Under the pieces are notes generated by a model. The model made no database searches, was not told the DNA's origin, and saw only the letters and a list, made by a program, of their open reading frames with translations. Below are positions 1 through 5,267 of a stretch of DNA of 6,344 nucleotides, in pieces (the stretch's first letter is position 1; each line of letters starts with the position of its first letter). The stretch is from Desulfobacterales bacterium (GTDB lineage Bacteria > Desulfobacterota > Desulfobacteria > Desulfobacterales > DAOWNP01). The stretch covers positions 1-6,344 of the forward strand of contig JASFBI010000118.1 in the NCBI GenBank assembly GCA_030149595.1, in the 5' to 3' direction. Both the position numbers and the translations under genes were made by a program.

Positions 1-758
1 CTGCTCCTTCAGGCAAAGTAGTTGAGTTCCCACTTGAATTCCCATCCTTCCAAATGGATATTGACAAATTTGCTGCGGAAGCGATCAGAGTCGAAGCTGA
101 TGTAGCTGTTGTGGTAACACCTAACAACCCAACATCCTTGTTGATTCCAAAGCCTGATCTCATTCGTCTTGCAAAAAAACTTGAAACTAATAACTGCATG
201 CTAATTATTGACGAATCCTTTTTAGATTTTGCCGAGAATCATAATCTGATTAGTATGGAACAAGAAATCGAAAAACACCAAAATGTAACAATTTTTAAAA
301 GCATGAGCAAAGCCTACGGTATCTGTGGACTTAGAATCGGGTATATGCTGACTGCAAATTCACAGTTTGCAAAAACGGTGAGAGATGGCGTGCATATCTG
401 GAATATTAACGGGTTTGCAGAAGAATTTTTACGGCTTTTACCAGCTTACAAACAAGAATTTATTGCAAGCTGTAAACAAGTGCGAACTGACAGAGATAGC
501 TTGTACAAAAAACTGCGCAGCATTGACGGTATGACTGTTTTAAAACCTGATGCAAACTTTATTTTTTGTCGTTTACCTGATTACGCACAAAGTGCTCCAG
601 AAATCACGAAAAAATTATTTATTGAACATAATATCTATATAAAGGACTGTGCGGGCAAAACTCAACCTGATTCAGATCGTTATTTGCGTATTGCCAGCCG
701 TACAGAAACCGATAATTGTAACTTAGTTGAAGCGCTAATCCAGGTAATGGACTTATAA
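1..758 (+). CDS. HisC/CobD-like class I/II PLP-dependent aminotransferase or decarboxylase (5' end missing)
   Basis: The frame is open from base 3 to the TAA at 756-758, so the true start lies before the window; the ATG at 54 is internal. About 251 C-terminal residues are visible. Counting from the Met at 54, TPNNPTS (22-28) is the phosphate/ring-binding Asn-Pro motif, DESFLDF (53-59) carries the Asp that contacts the pyridine nitrogen, SMSKAYG (83-89) carries the Schiff-base Lys86 (bases 309-311), RIGY follows at 94-97, and Arg212 in LRIASR is the expected carboxylate-binding Arg. The core resembles histidinol-phosphate aminotransferase and CobD. Segments such as DESFLDF, VHIWNINGFAE and NIYIKDC recall PLP domains fused behind a nucleotidyltransferase in cell-surface or phosphonate pathways, some of which are decarboxylases. 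That subfamily placement is from memory, and an N-terminal fusion partner would be outside the window. The fold is confident; the substrate is unknown. Confidence 0.85.
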   Translation, partial: APSGKVVEFPLEFPSFQMDIDKFAAEAIRVEADVAVVVTPNNPTSLLIPKPDLIRLAKKLETNNCMLIIDESFLDFAENHNLISMEQEIEKHQNVTIFKSMSKAYGICGLRIGYMLTANSQFAKTVRDGVHIWNINGFAEEFLRLLPAYKQEFIASCKQVRTDRDSLYKKLRSIDGMTVLKPDANFIFCRLPDYAQSAPEITKKLFIEHNIYIKDCAGKTQPDSDRYLRIASRTETDNCNLVEALIQVMDL

Positions 759-772
759 CAAACCGACAAGCA

Positions 773-796
773 TAAAAATAATGACAAGACATCATT
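773..796 (-). terminator. Possible weak intrinsic terminator of the two-component operon
   Basis: Read on the minus strand, AATGA (796-792) pairs with TCATT (784-780). Two further G·U pairs can close a 3-nt loop. The stem is followed directly by ATTTTTA (complement of 773-779). It lies about 55 bases after the response-regulator stop codon, where a terminator is expected between convergent genes. The stem is short and AT-rich, so efficiency would be low. On the plus strand no T-run follows, so it does not look bidirectional. Confidence 0.35.
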
Positions 797-851
797 GAAA
801 GCTATATATGATTAGTCTCAGTCATGATTGTTGGGAACGCTATTAAATAAT

Positions 852-2225
852 TTATATATGATAGGTTTTAATTTTGTTAAGAAGGGATGGGTGGCTGATC
901 TCAAGTAAAGCAGCAGCTTTTGTACGATTTCCTTTTGTTTTACACAGGGCTTTTGTAATCATTTTTTTTTCAAGAAGTTTTTGGGCTGTTTTTAAAGAAT
1001 AGCCCATTAGTAAATCATCAAGATTGCTGTTTGATTTATTTTCTTTTATTTCATTGGATATATTATTATCTTTTATTAATTTTGAATCACACAAAAGAAT
1101 ACTTCTCTCTATTGTATTTTCAAGTTGCCTTACATTTCCCGGCCATTTATACAAAAGCATGTATGACATAGCAGAAGAGGCAACTCCTTTTATATTTTTT
1201 TTAAATTTTAAATTATATTTTTTAATAAATCTATCAACAAGCATGGGAATATCTTCTGTACGTTTGCAAAGAGGAGGCAGCTCTATGGGTAAAACATTTA
1301 ATCTGTAGAAAAGGTCTCTTCTGAATGTTTTGTTTTCCACCTCAGCACTAAGGTTTTTTGATGTGGCTGCTATAATTCGGACATCAATCTTTTTTGTTTT
1401 TGAGCTGCCAACAGGACGTATTTCGTTTTCCTGAAGAACCCTTAGTAGTTTAACCTGCAAGCATAATGGCATTTCTCCAACCTCATCAAGAAAAAGGCTG
1501 CCTTTTTCAGCTTCTTCAAAAAGCCCTTTTTTATACTTATCAGCTCCTGTAAATGCCCCTTTAATATGACCAAACAGTTCGCTGTCAAGCAGTGTCTCAG
1601 GAATACTGCCGCAATTTACAGGGATAAACGGTTTTTTTTTTCTTTTACCAGTAAAGTGTATACCTTTTGCTATCATCTCTTTTCCTGTGCCGCTATCTCC
1701 TGTTATTAATACCGTTGTATCATAATCAGCAGCTTTTCCAGCCAGTTTAAAAACAGAAAGCATTTTTTTGTTTTTAGCGATCATCTTGCCAAACTGGTAC
1801 TGATTTTCAAAGGTTGCGATCTGTTTTTTAAGAAAAATGTTTTCTTGTTTTAAGTTGTTTCTTTCATATGCCTTACTAAGTACCATAAAGATCTCATCTG
1901 CTTTAAATGGCTTTGAAATATAATCATAAGCTCCCATTTTCATAGCTGATACAGCTGTTTCAATGGTTCCGTATGCAGACATCATTATAATAGCAGTATC
2001 TTTTGCTTTATATTTAGCCTGGGATAAAAAACCAATGCCATCTAATTCAGGCATTTTTAGATCACATAAAATAATATCAAACTGTTGGGATTCAATTTTT
2101 TTAAGACCTTCAAAACCGTTTGATGCTGTACTCACCTCATAATCCCATTGGGTCAGCATAATGTCCAACATATGGCGCATATTGGTTTCATCATCAAGAA
2201 CAAGTATTTTTTTAAAATTTGTCAT
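852..2225 (-). CDS. Sigma-54-dependent response regulator, NtrC/AtoC/ZraR family
   Basis: This 457-residue protein has the complete three-domain layout of a bacterial enhancer-binding protein. The receiver domain (about 5-120) has acidic residues Asp11/Asp12, phospho-acceptor Asp55 in [10 protein letters not shown], Ser83 and Lys105. The AAA+ domain (about 147-375) has Walker A GDSGTGKE (176-183), the sigma-54-contacting loop GAFTGA (223-228), Walker [10 protein letters not shown] with Asp247/Glu248, the Arg-containing [11 protein letters not shown] (301-311) and [10 protein letters not shown] (361-370). A Fis-type helix-turn-helix ends the protein (about 433-455, [13 protein letters not shown]). 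Once phosphorylated by its partner kinase it should oligomerise and remodel sigma-54 RNA polymerase. It starts 31 nt after the kinase stop codon in the same operon. No Shine-Dalgarno is visible before the ATG (AACAGATAAATATT precedes it). All catalytic motifs look intact. Its target genes cannot be deduced here. Confidence 0.96.
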   Translation of the reverse strand: MTNFKKILVLDDETNMRHMLDIMLTQWDYEVSTASNGFEGLKKIESQQFDIILCDLKMPELDGIGFLSQAKYKAKDTAIIMMSAYGTIETAVSAMKMGAYDYISKPFKADEIFMVLSKAYERNNLKQENIFLKKQIATFENQYQFGKMIAKNKKMLSVFKLAGKAADYDTTVLITGDSGTGKEMIAKGIHFTGKRKKKPFIPVNCGSIPETLLDSELFGHIKGAFTGADKYKKGLFEEAEKGSLFLDEVGEMPLCLQVKLLRVLQENEIRPVGSSKTKKIDVRIIAATSKNLSAEVENKTFRRDLFYRLNVLPIELPPLCKRTEDIPMLVDRFIKKYNLKFKKNIKGVASSAMSYMLLYKWPGNVRQLENTIERSILLCDSKLIKDNNISNEIKENKSNSNLDDLLMGYSLKTAQKLLEKKMITKALCKTKGNRTKAAALLEISHPSLLNKIKTYHI

Positions 2226-2256
2226 AATATTTATCTGTTATAAATTTTAAAAAGGG

Positions 2257-3783
2257 TTAATTATCTGTTAGAGGAAGACATATTACCATTTCAGTACCAT
2301 TTAAAGGTTTTATGCTGGTGTTTATAGTTCCTTTCATCTGTTCTATAATCATAAAGCATACTGAAAGACCTAATCCTGTTCCTCTGCCTGGTTCTTTGGT
2401 TGTAAAAAAAGGATCAAAAATATTATTTGTATCTGATTTGGAAATACCTGGACCGTTATCAATAACGGTTATTTTAATATTTTTGTATAAATTACCGTTA
2501 TTTGGACTGATTAAGTATGTTTTTATTATAATTTCTCCACTTTTTCTATTCTCGCCGTATGTTATTGCATCTATAGAGTTTAGTAACAGGTTTAGAAATA
2601 CCTGCTTGAGCTTATCCGGATCAGCTTTTATTAAATCTTTTTTGGCCTCTGGTAAAAAGAATATTTTTAAATCTGGTTTTAAGGAGAGCATATCCAGCAT
2701 ATCAATAACATTATTAATCACTTCATGCACATGTACTTTAATTGTTTTTTCATTAAAAGGTTTTGCAAGGTTAAGCAGTTGTTTTACAATTTTATCTATT
2801 CTGTTTATTTCGTTATTACACCGCAGTAATATTTCATTTTTTTTATTTTTAGAAATATTTGCCTGGGTTAATATTTCGATATAACCTAAAATTATTCCAA
2901 TAGGATTTCCTATTTCGTGTCCTATTCCTGCTGCAAGTCGTCCTAAAGAAGCTAATTTTTCAGCTTTAATAATATTCTGCTGAGCTTTTTTTAATTGCCG
3001 GTTAGTTTCTTTCATTGAATAAAAAGATTTTTGAAGCTCAGATTTATCTTTTGCAATATGTTTTAACATATTATTTAAAGATCTGTTTAATTCACTGAAC
3101 TCGTTATTGTTTTTGTTAATAAAAAAATTAGCGGTATTTTTATTATTAAATTCCAGAGCCTGTTTTGACAGTATTCTTATGGGTTTGATGGTAATACGAT
3201 TAATTAGAAACAGAGCCAGTAATGTTAATATAAATGTGTTAAAAATTATGTAAAAAAATATAAATTTATGATTTTTTTTAAAATTATGGTGATTATAATC
3301 AAAATCTAATACGGCACAGTAACTGTAAGTTATTGAACTATCCACTAATATAGGAGATGAGATTAATATATGTCTGCGTTGATTCCATAATATACCCCAA
3401 AAAGATCCGATAAACCGATGCTTTTTCCCCCTTGTTAAAGATAGAGCAGCAAGTTCTTGTATCTTATTATTTAAATTATTATTACTGTTTGAATAATATA
3501 TCTGTTGTTTTTTTTTATTAATTATAAGAAGAGATATTACACCTAAATTTAAAATTTTATCTGTCACTTCATCAAGATCTTGAACTAAACTTAAGTTATT
3601 TTTTTGGGTACCGGTTAATTTTAGTTTTATTAAATATGAGAATAACGGTTCTCTATCTAAATAATAATCTACCATATTTTGTTGTTCTAAAAAAATCATT
3701 AAAAGAGTAATTAGAATCATTCCTGTTATTAAAATAAATGAAAGGTACATTGTTATTTTTATTTTAATACTATGGAAAAACAT
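2257..3783 (-). CDS. Membrane-bound sensor histidine kinase, NtrB/ZraS-like, partner of the adjacent response regulator
   Basis: This is a 508-residue class I histidine kinase. Transmembrane helix 1 (about 11-32) and helix 2 (about 174-195) flank a sensor region of about 140 residues (33-173), predicted to face the periplasm and not matched to a known ligand fold. A HAMP-like linker (about 196-247, IKPIRILSKQALEF) and a coiled coil lead to the dimerisation/phosphotransfer H-box AAGIGHEIGNPIGIILGY, with phospho-acceptor His289. The ATPase domain shows the N-box NLLLNSIDA (398-406), G1 DNGPGI (442-447), F-box FDPFFTTKE (456-464) and G2 GRGTGLGLS (466-474). It is the first gene of a two-gene operon with the sigma-54 activator, so cognate pairing is likely. 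The DNA is extremely AT-rich, giving long runs of Asn, Lys and Ile in the sensor. No Shine-Dalgarno precedes the ATG at 3783 (AAACTCTCACTT). Met12 would be an alternative start but also lacks one and would trim the basic N-terminus before helix 1. Confidence 0.96.
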   Translation of the reverse strand: MFFHSIKIKITMYLSFILITGMILITLLMIFLEQQNMVDYYLDREPLFSYLIKLKLTGTQKNNLSLVQDLDEVTDKILNLGVISLLIINKKKQQIYYSNSNNNLNNKIQELAALSLTRGKKHRFIGSFWGILWNQRRHILISSPILVDSSITYSYCAVLDFDYNHHNFKKNHKFIFFYIIFNTFILTLLALFLINRITIKPIRILSKQALEFNNKNTANFFINKNNNEFSELNRSLNNMLKHIAKDKSELQKSFYSMKETNRQLKKAQQNIIKAEKLASLGRLAAGIGHEIGNPIGIILGYIEILTQANISKNKKNEILLRCNNEINRIDKIVKQLLNLAKPFNEKTIKVHVHEVINNVIDMLDMLSLKPDLKIFFLPEAKKDLIKADPDKLKQVFLNLLLNSIDAITYGENRKSGEIIIKTYLISPNNGNLYKNIKITVIDNGPGISKSDTNNIFDPFFTTKEPGRGTGLGLSVCFMIIEQMKGTINTSIKPLNGTEMVICLPLTDN

Positions 3784-3933
3784 AAGTGAGAGTTTAATAA
3801 TATTATTGTTAATAAGTTTTTATTTTAATAACCTGACAGGCAAATAAATATTTAATAAAGTATTTATTTTTTTATTAAAATTTAATATTATCAGTTTTAA
3901 TATTTATTTTCCATCTAAAAAATATATTAATTC

Positions 3934-3939
3934 TATAAT
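3934..3939 (+). promoter_or_regulatory. Candidate -10 box for infC
   Basis: A perfect TATAAT lies here, about 130 bases before the proposed infC start. No convincing -35 hexamer stands 16-18 bases upstream (CCATCT at the 17-base position). A second, weaker possibility is TTGCCT (3977-3982) with TATAAA (3998-4003), but the 15-base spacer is short. In DNA this AT-rich a TATAAT can arise by chance, so the call rests mainly on the need for a promoter between divergent genes. Confidence 0.3.
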
Positions 3940-3959
3940 TTTACAGGATTTGATTAAAA

Positions 3960-4073
3960 ATGGTTGCATTTTTTTCTTGCCTTTCAATACATAATAATAT
4001 AAATAAAATAAATTGTTTTAGTTGGCTTGTTGTTAATTGTTTTAAGCAAAAAAACATGGGGGTATTAATATAG
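3960..4073 (+). CDS. Possible 37-codon upstream ORF whose stop overlaps the infC start
   Basis: An ATG at 3960 opens a frame of 37 codons ending in TAG at 4071-4073. That stop overlaps the proposed ATA start of infC by two bases (ATAG), the arrangement seen in translationally coupled genes. AGGA (3945-3948) lies 11 bases before the ATG, a weak and rather distant ribosome site. The predicted peptide (MVAFFSCLSIHNNINKINCF, then 17 more residues) is rich in Asn, Phe and Cys and matches nothing I recognise. The ORF may simply reflect chance in AT-rich DNA; the overlap is the only reason to list it. Confidence 0.2.
   Translation: MVAFFSCLSIHNNINKINCFSWLVVNCFKQKNMGVLI
4058..4063 (+). promoter_or_regulatory. 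infC Shine-Dalgarno that selects the ATA start
   Basis: GGGGGT can form six contiguous pairs with the 16S anti-Shine-Dalgarno ACCUCC, one of them G·U. Seven bases separate the last G from the ATA at 4070, an ideal distance, but only one base separates it from the other rare candidate, ATT at 4064. The nearby ATG at 4056 overlaps this element and is in a different frame, reaching a stop after five codons. Confidence 0.7.
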
Positions 4074-4582
4074 CTAAGCAGGAGAAAATAAATACCAATA
4101 GAAATATTAGGGCAAAAGAGGTCAGGGTTATTGATCCGGATGGAAAGCAGCTTGGTGTTATATCTATTCATAATGCTTTGAATATAGCTGGTGATTTTGG
4201 ATTGGATTTGGTTGAGGTTTCGCCTACGGCAAGACCACCTGTCTGTAAAATAATGGATTTTGGACGATATAAGTATGAGGCTACTAAAAAACGTCAGGAA
4301 GCAAAGAAAAAGCAAAGCACTTTTCAGGTAAAAGAGATAAAGTTGCGGCCTAAAACCGATAAACATGATTTAGATACTAAAATTGGTCATATTAAGAAAT
4401 TTCTTAATAAAAAAGATAAGGTAAAGGTTACGGTTATGTTCAGGGGGCGTGAAATTACTCTGTCTTCAAAGGGACGCGAATTGCTTTCCAGAATTGCTGA
4501 AGAGACTGAGGAGCTATCTTTTGTGGAACAATATCCTAAATTTGAAGGACGCACCATGGTGATGCTTTTATCTCCTAAATAG
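4070..4582 (+). CDS. infC: Translation initiation factor IF-3, non-canonical ATA start
   Basis: IF-3 binds the 30S subunit, blocks premature 50S joining and checks start-codon and initiator-tRNA fidelity. From ATA at 4070 the protein has 170 residues, close to the family norm (E. coli 180). The N-domain (about 8-80) includes NTNRNIRAKEVRVID and the IF-3 signature KIMDFGRYKYE (60-70). A Lys-rich linker (about 74-86, RQEAKKKQ) leads to the C-domain (about 87-170) with VKEIKLRP, MFRGREI and a C-terminal MVMLLSPK. The first TTG in frame is codon 37 and the first ATG codon 62; both would destroy the N-domain. An in-frame TAA at 4043-4045 bounds the choice upstream, so the start must be a rare codon. 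ATA at 4070 has the best-spaced Shine-Dalgarno; ATT at 4064 is the alternative. Rare-start IF-3 genes are known to be autoregulated because IF-3 itself rejects such codons. It heads the rpmI-rplT-pheS cluster, and thrS is not immediately upstream. Confidence 0.95.
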   Translation: MAKQEKINTNRNIRAKEVRVIDPDGKQLGVISIHNALNIAGDFGLDLVEVSPTARPPVCKIMDFGRYKYEATKKRQEAKKKQSTFQVKEIKLRPKTDKHDLDTKIGHIKKFLNKKDKVKVTVMFRGREITLSSKGRELLSRIAEETEELSFVEQYPKFEGRTMVMLLSPK

Positions 4583-4708
4583 TCCATCTGCTTTGTTGTT
4601 AGTTTAATTATACATTCACTTTTCTTGTGAAGATCATGAATGCGTGGCTGTTTTGCGTTTATAGTATCTAATAAGTTCTATGTTGGTTGGAAAGAGTTGG
4701 TGTGAACT

Positions 4709-4770
4709 GACCATAAACATTAAAACATATAGGAAAATTGTTTTAATGTTATTAGTATTTTAGCATGGTC
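4709..4770 (+). repeat. Nested inverted repeat (large stem-loop) in the infC-rpmI gap
   Basis: An 11-bp perfect inverted repeat, AACATTAAAAC (4716-4726) and GTTTTAATGTT (4740-4750), surrounds a 13-nt loop. It is framed by GACCAT (4709-4714) and ATGGTC (4765-4770), which form a further 6-bp stem with a 1-nt bulge on the left and a 14-nt bulge on the right. No T-run follows, so it does not look like a terminator. In RNA it would be a two-tier hairpin; as DNA it could also be a dyad operator. Confidence 0.6.
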
Positions 4771-4907
4771 TCTTTACGGAGTCTGCCTGTGTTTTTTTAG
4801 GTTATGTTTTATATAAATAAAGAAGGGTTGCTGAAAAAACAGATCTTTTAAGTTTACTATAATAGTGATTTGTTCTTTAAAGCCTTGTAGAAATAATTAT
4901 CTAAAAA

Positions 4908-5028
4908 TTTGTTGTTGCAAATATAAGCCAACGGCACGAATATAATTTAGGTGTTTTGACTATTTTTTGTAACTATTTTGTGGCGTGGACATTTGCTGTC
5001 TTGCGCCATATATTTTTGTAACAACAGA
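4908..5028 (+). ncRNA. Candidate structured leader RNA upstream of rpmI-rplT (possible L20 control element)
   Basis: Bases 4908-4921 (TTTGTTGTTGCAAA) pair without interruption with 5015-5028 (TTTGTAACAACAGA), 14 pairs including two G·U. After a 2-nt bulge, 4922-4925 pair with 5009-5012. This long-range helix encloses about 80 nt, including the hairpin at 4981-5008, whose 3' strand abuts the closing helix, so the two could stack. The helix ends 14 nt before the rpmI Shine-Dalgarno. Its position between infC and rpmI matches that of L20-binding control RNAs in E. coli. The pairing is visible in the sequence; the L20 role is inference. Confidence 0.45.
4981..5018 (+). terminator. GC-rich hairpin followed by a U-rich tract, possible attenuator before rpmI
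   Basis: TGGCG (4981-4985) pairs with CGCCA (5004-5008), and GACA (4988-4991) with TGTC (4997-5000) around a 5-nt loop; U·G pairs can bridge the short internal loop. The stem is followed by TATATTTTTG (5009-5018). That is the plan of a Rho-independent terminator, placed about 50 bases before the rpmI start. The U-tract starts a few bases late and is interrupted by A, so termination would be partial, as in attenuation. The same U-tract also pairs with 4915-4925 in the larger fold. Confidence 0.35.
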
Positions 5029-5042
5029 AATAAAATTTTATT

Positions 5043-5048
5043 GAGGAG
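5043..5048 (+). promoter_or_regulatory. rpmI ribosome binding site
   Basis: GAGGAG lies eight bases before the rpmI ATG. It directly follows the perfect palindrome AATAAAATTTTATT (5029-5042), which may form a weak A-U hairpin, and it can pair with CTCTTTA at 4770-4776. Confidence 0.8.
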
Positions 5049-5056
5049 TTTGATTT

Positions 5057-5254
5057 ATGCCGAAAATAAAAACTAATCGTGCTGCTGCAAAACGATTTAA
5101 GAAAACAGGTAAGGGTAAGTTTGTTTATCGAAAATCCCATAGCAGCCATATTTTAACCAAGAAAAGCACAAAGAGAAAACGCAGTTTACGCAAGGATAAT
5201 ATAGTGGATAAGACTAATGTTAGAGAAGTAAGACTGCTGCTGCCTAACGGATAG
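5057..5254 (+). CDS. rpmI: 50S ribosomal protein L35 (bL35)
   Basis: This 65-residue, strongly basic protein has the length and pattern of bL35. [20 protein letters not shown] is the conserved N-terminus, followed by the Lys/Arg/His-rich core ([20 protein letters not shown], about 27-46) and a C-terminal segment [11 protein letters not shown] where many relatives end in LPY. bL35 is a small 23S rRNA-binding protein of the large subunit. A strong GAGGAG site stands eight bases upstream. It sits 13 bases before rplT, so the two are very likely translated from one mRNA, and in E. coli L20 repression acts at rpmI translation and spreads to rplT by coupling. It is unusually far (474 bases) from infC. 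Confidence 0.97.
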   Translation: MPKIKTNRAAAKRFKKTGKGKFVYRKSHSSHILTKKSTKRKRSLRKDNIVDKTNVREVRLLLPNG

Positions 5255-5256
5255 CT

Positions 5257-5264
5257 AAGGAGGT
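5257..5264 (+). promoter_or_regulatory. rplT ribosome binding site, full anti-SD complement
   Basis: AAGGAGGT matches the complete 8-base complement of the 16S tail and starts two bases after the rpmI stop. Only three bases separate it from the rplT ATG, on the short side, but it is the strongest site in the window and suits a highly expressed ribosomal protein. Confidence 0.85.
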
Positions 5265-5267
5265 AAT

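Larger units (their letters stand above)
3784..4069. promoter_or_regulatory. AT-rich divergent intergenic region between the kinase operon and infC
   Basis: The kinase runs left and infC runs right, so both promoters should lie in these 286 bases unless transcripts read in from elsewhere. The stretch is almost all A/T and full of overlapping inverted repeats: AAATAAATA at 3842-3850 pairs with TATTTATTT at 3861-3869, and TTTAATAAA at 3851-3859 with TTTATTAAA at 3871-3879. One GC-rich island, the dyad CCTGACAGG at 3832-3840, sits about 50 bp upstream of the kinase start and could be a protein-binding site. No sigma-54 consensus with correct GG/GC spacing was found on either strand. A 37-codon ORF at 3960-4073 is listed separately. 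Confidence 0.6.
4583..5056 (+). promoter_or_regulatory. Long infC-rpmI intergenic region, probable structured rpmI-rplT leader
   Basis: These 474 bases hold no convincing gene. Only short ORFs without good ribosome sites occur (27 codons at 4680, 15 at 4804, 11 at 4636 and at 4765). There is no clear intrinsic terminator right after infC. The region instead carries several inverted repeats, concentrated at 4709-4770 and 4908-5028 and listed separately. In E. coli the DNA around the infC-rpmI junction encodes the RNA site where L20 represses rpmI-rplT, and in Bacillus the infC leader does the same job. This gap occupies the equivalent position. TATAAT at 4858-4863 and at 4941-4946 could be -10 boxes of an internal promoter, but neither has a proper -35. 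Confidence 0.55.

Noticed and set aside
1024..1308. Plus-strand 94-codon ORF inside the response-regulator gene
   Set aside because: Lies opposite the AAA+/C-terminal coding sequence with clear conserved motifs; low-complexity Phe/Ser/Leu translation typical of an antisense shadow.
2312..2884. Plus-strand 190-codon ORF inside the histidine kinase gene
   Set aside because: Antisense to the H-box and ATPase domain; hydrophobic composition follows from the complementary strand of an AT-rich gene.
3941..4366. Minus-strand 141-codon ORF across the infC leader and infC
   Set aside because: Overlaps the conserved IF-3 N-domain on the other strand, and its translation has no recognisable domain.
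4178..4582. IF-3 starting at TTG 4178
   Set aside because: Would remove the first 36 residues, including the conserved IRAKEVRVID segment that is plainly encoded upstream in the same frame.
4387..4587. Minus-strand 66-codon ORF opposite the IF-3 C-domain
   Set aside because: Shadow of a strongly conserved coding region.
4636..4671. 11-codon ORF MNAWLFCVYSI after infC as a pheM-like leader
   Set aside because: A superficial likeness only: it precedes rpmI, not pheS, has no Phe run, and no terminator/antiterminator pair depends on it.
4680..4763. 27-codon ORF overlapping the nested inverted repeat
   Set aside because: No usable ribosome site, and the bases are better explained by the stem-loop structure.
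4804..4851. 15-codon ORF (MFYINKEGLLKKQIF) as a leader peptide
   Set aside because: AGG lies only two bases before the ATG, there are no runs of regulatory codons, and the length is expected by chance.
4956..4961. TTGACT as a -35 box for an rpmI promoter
   Set aside because: No acceptable -10 sequence 16-18 bases downstream.
4980..4997. Sigma-54-like sequence TGGCGTGGACATTTGCT before rpmI
   Set aside because: GG and GC are 11 bases apart where 10 is required, and the bases are better explained as the 5' side of a hairpin.
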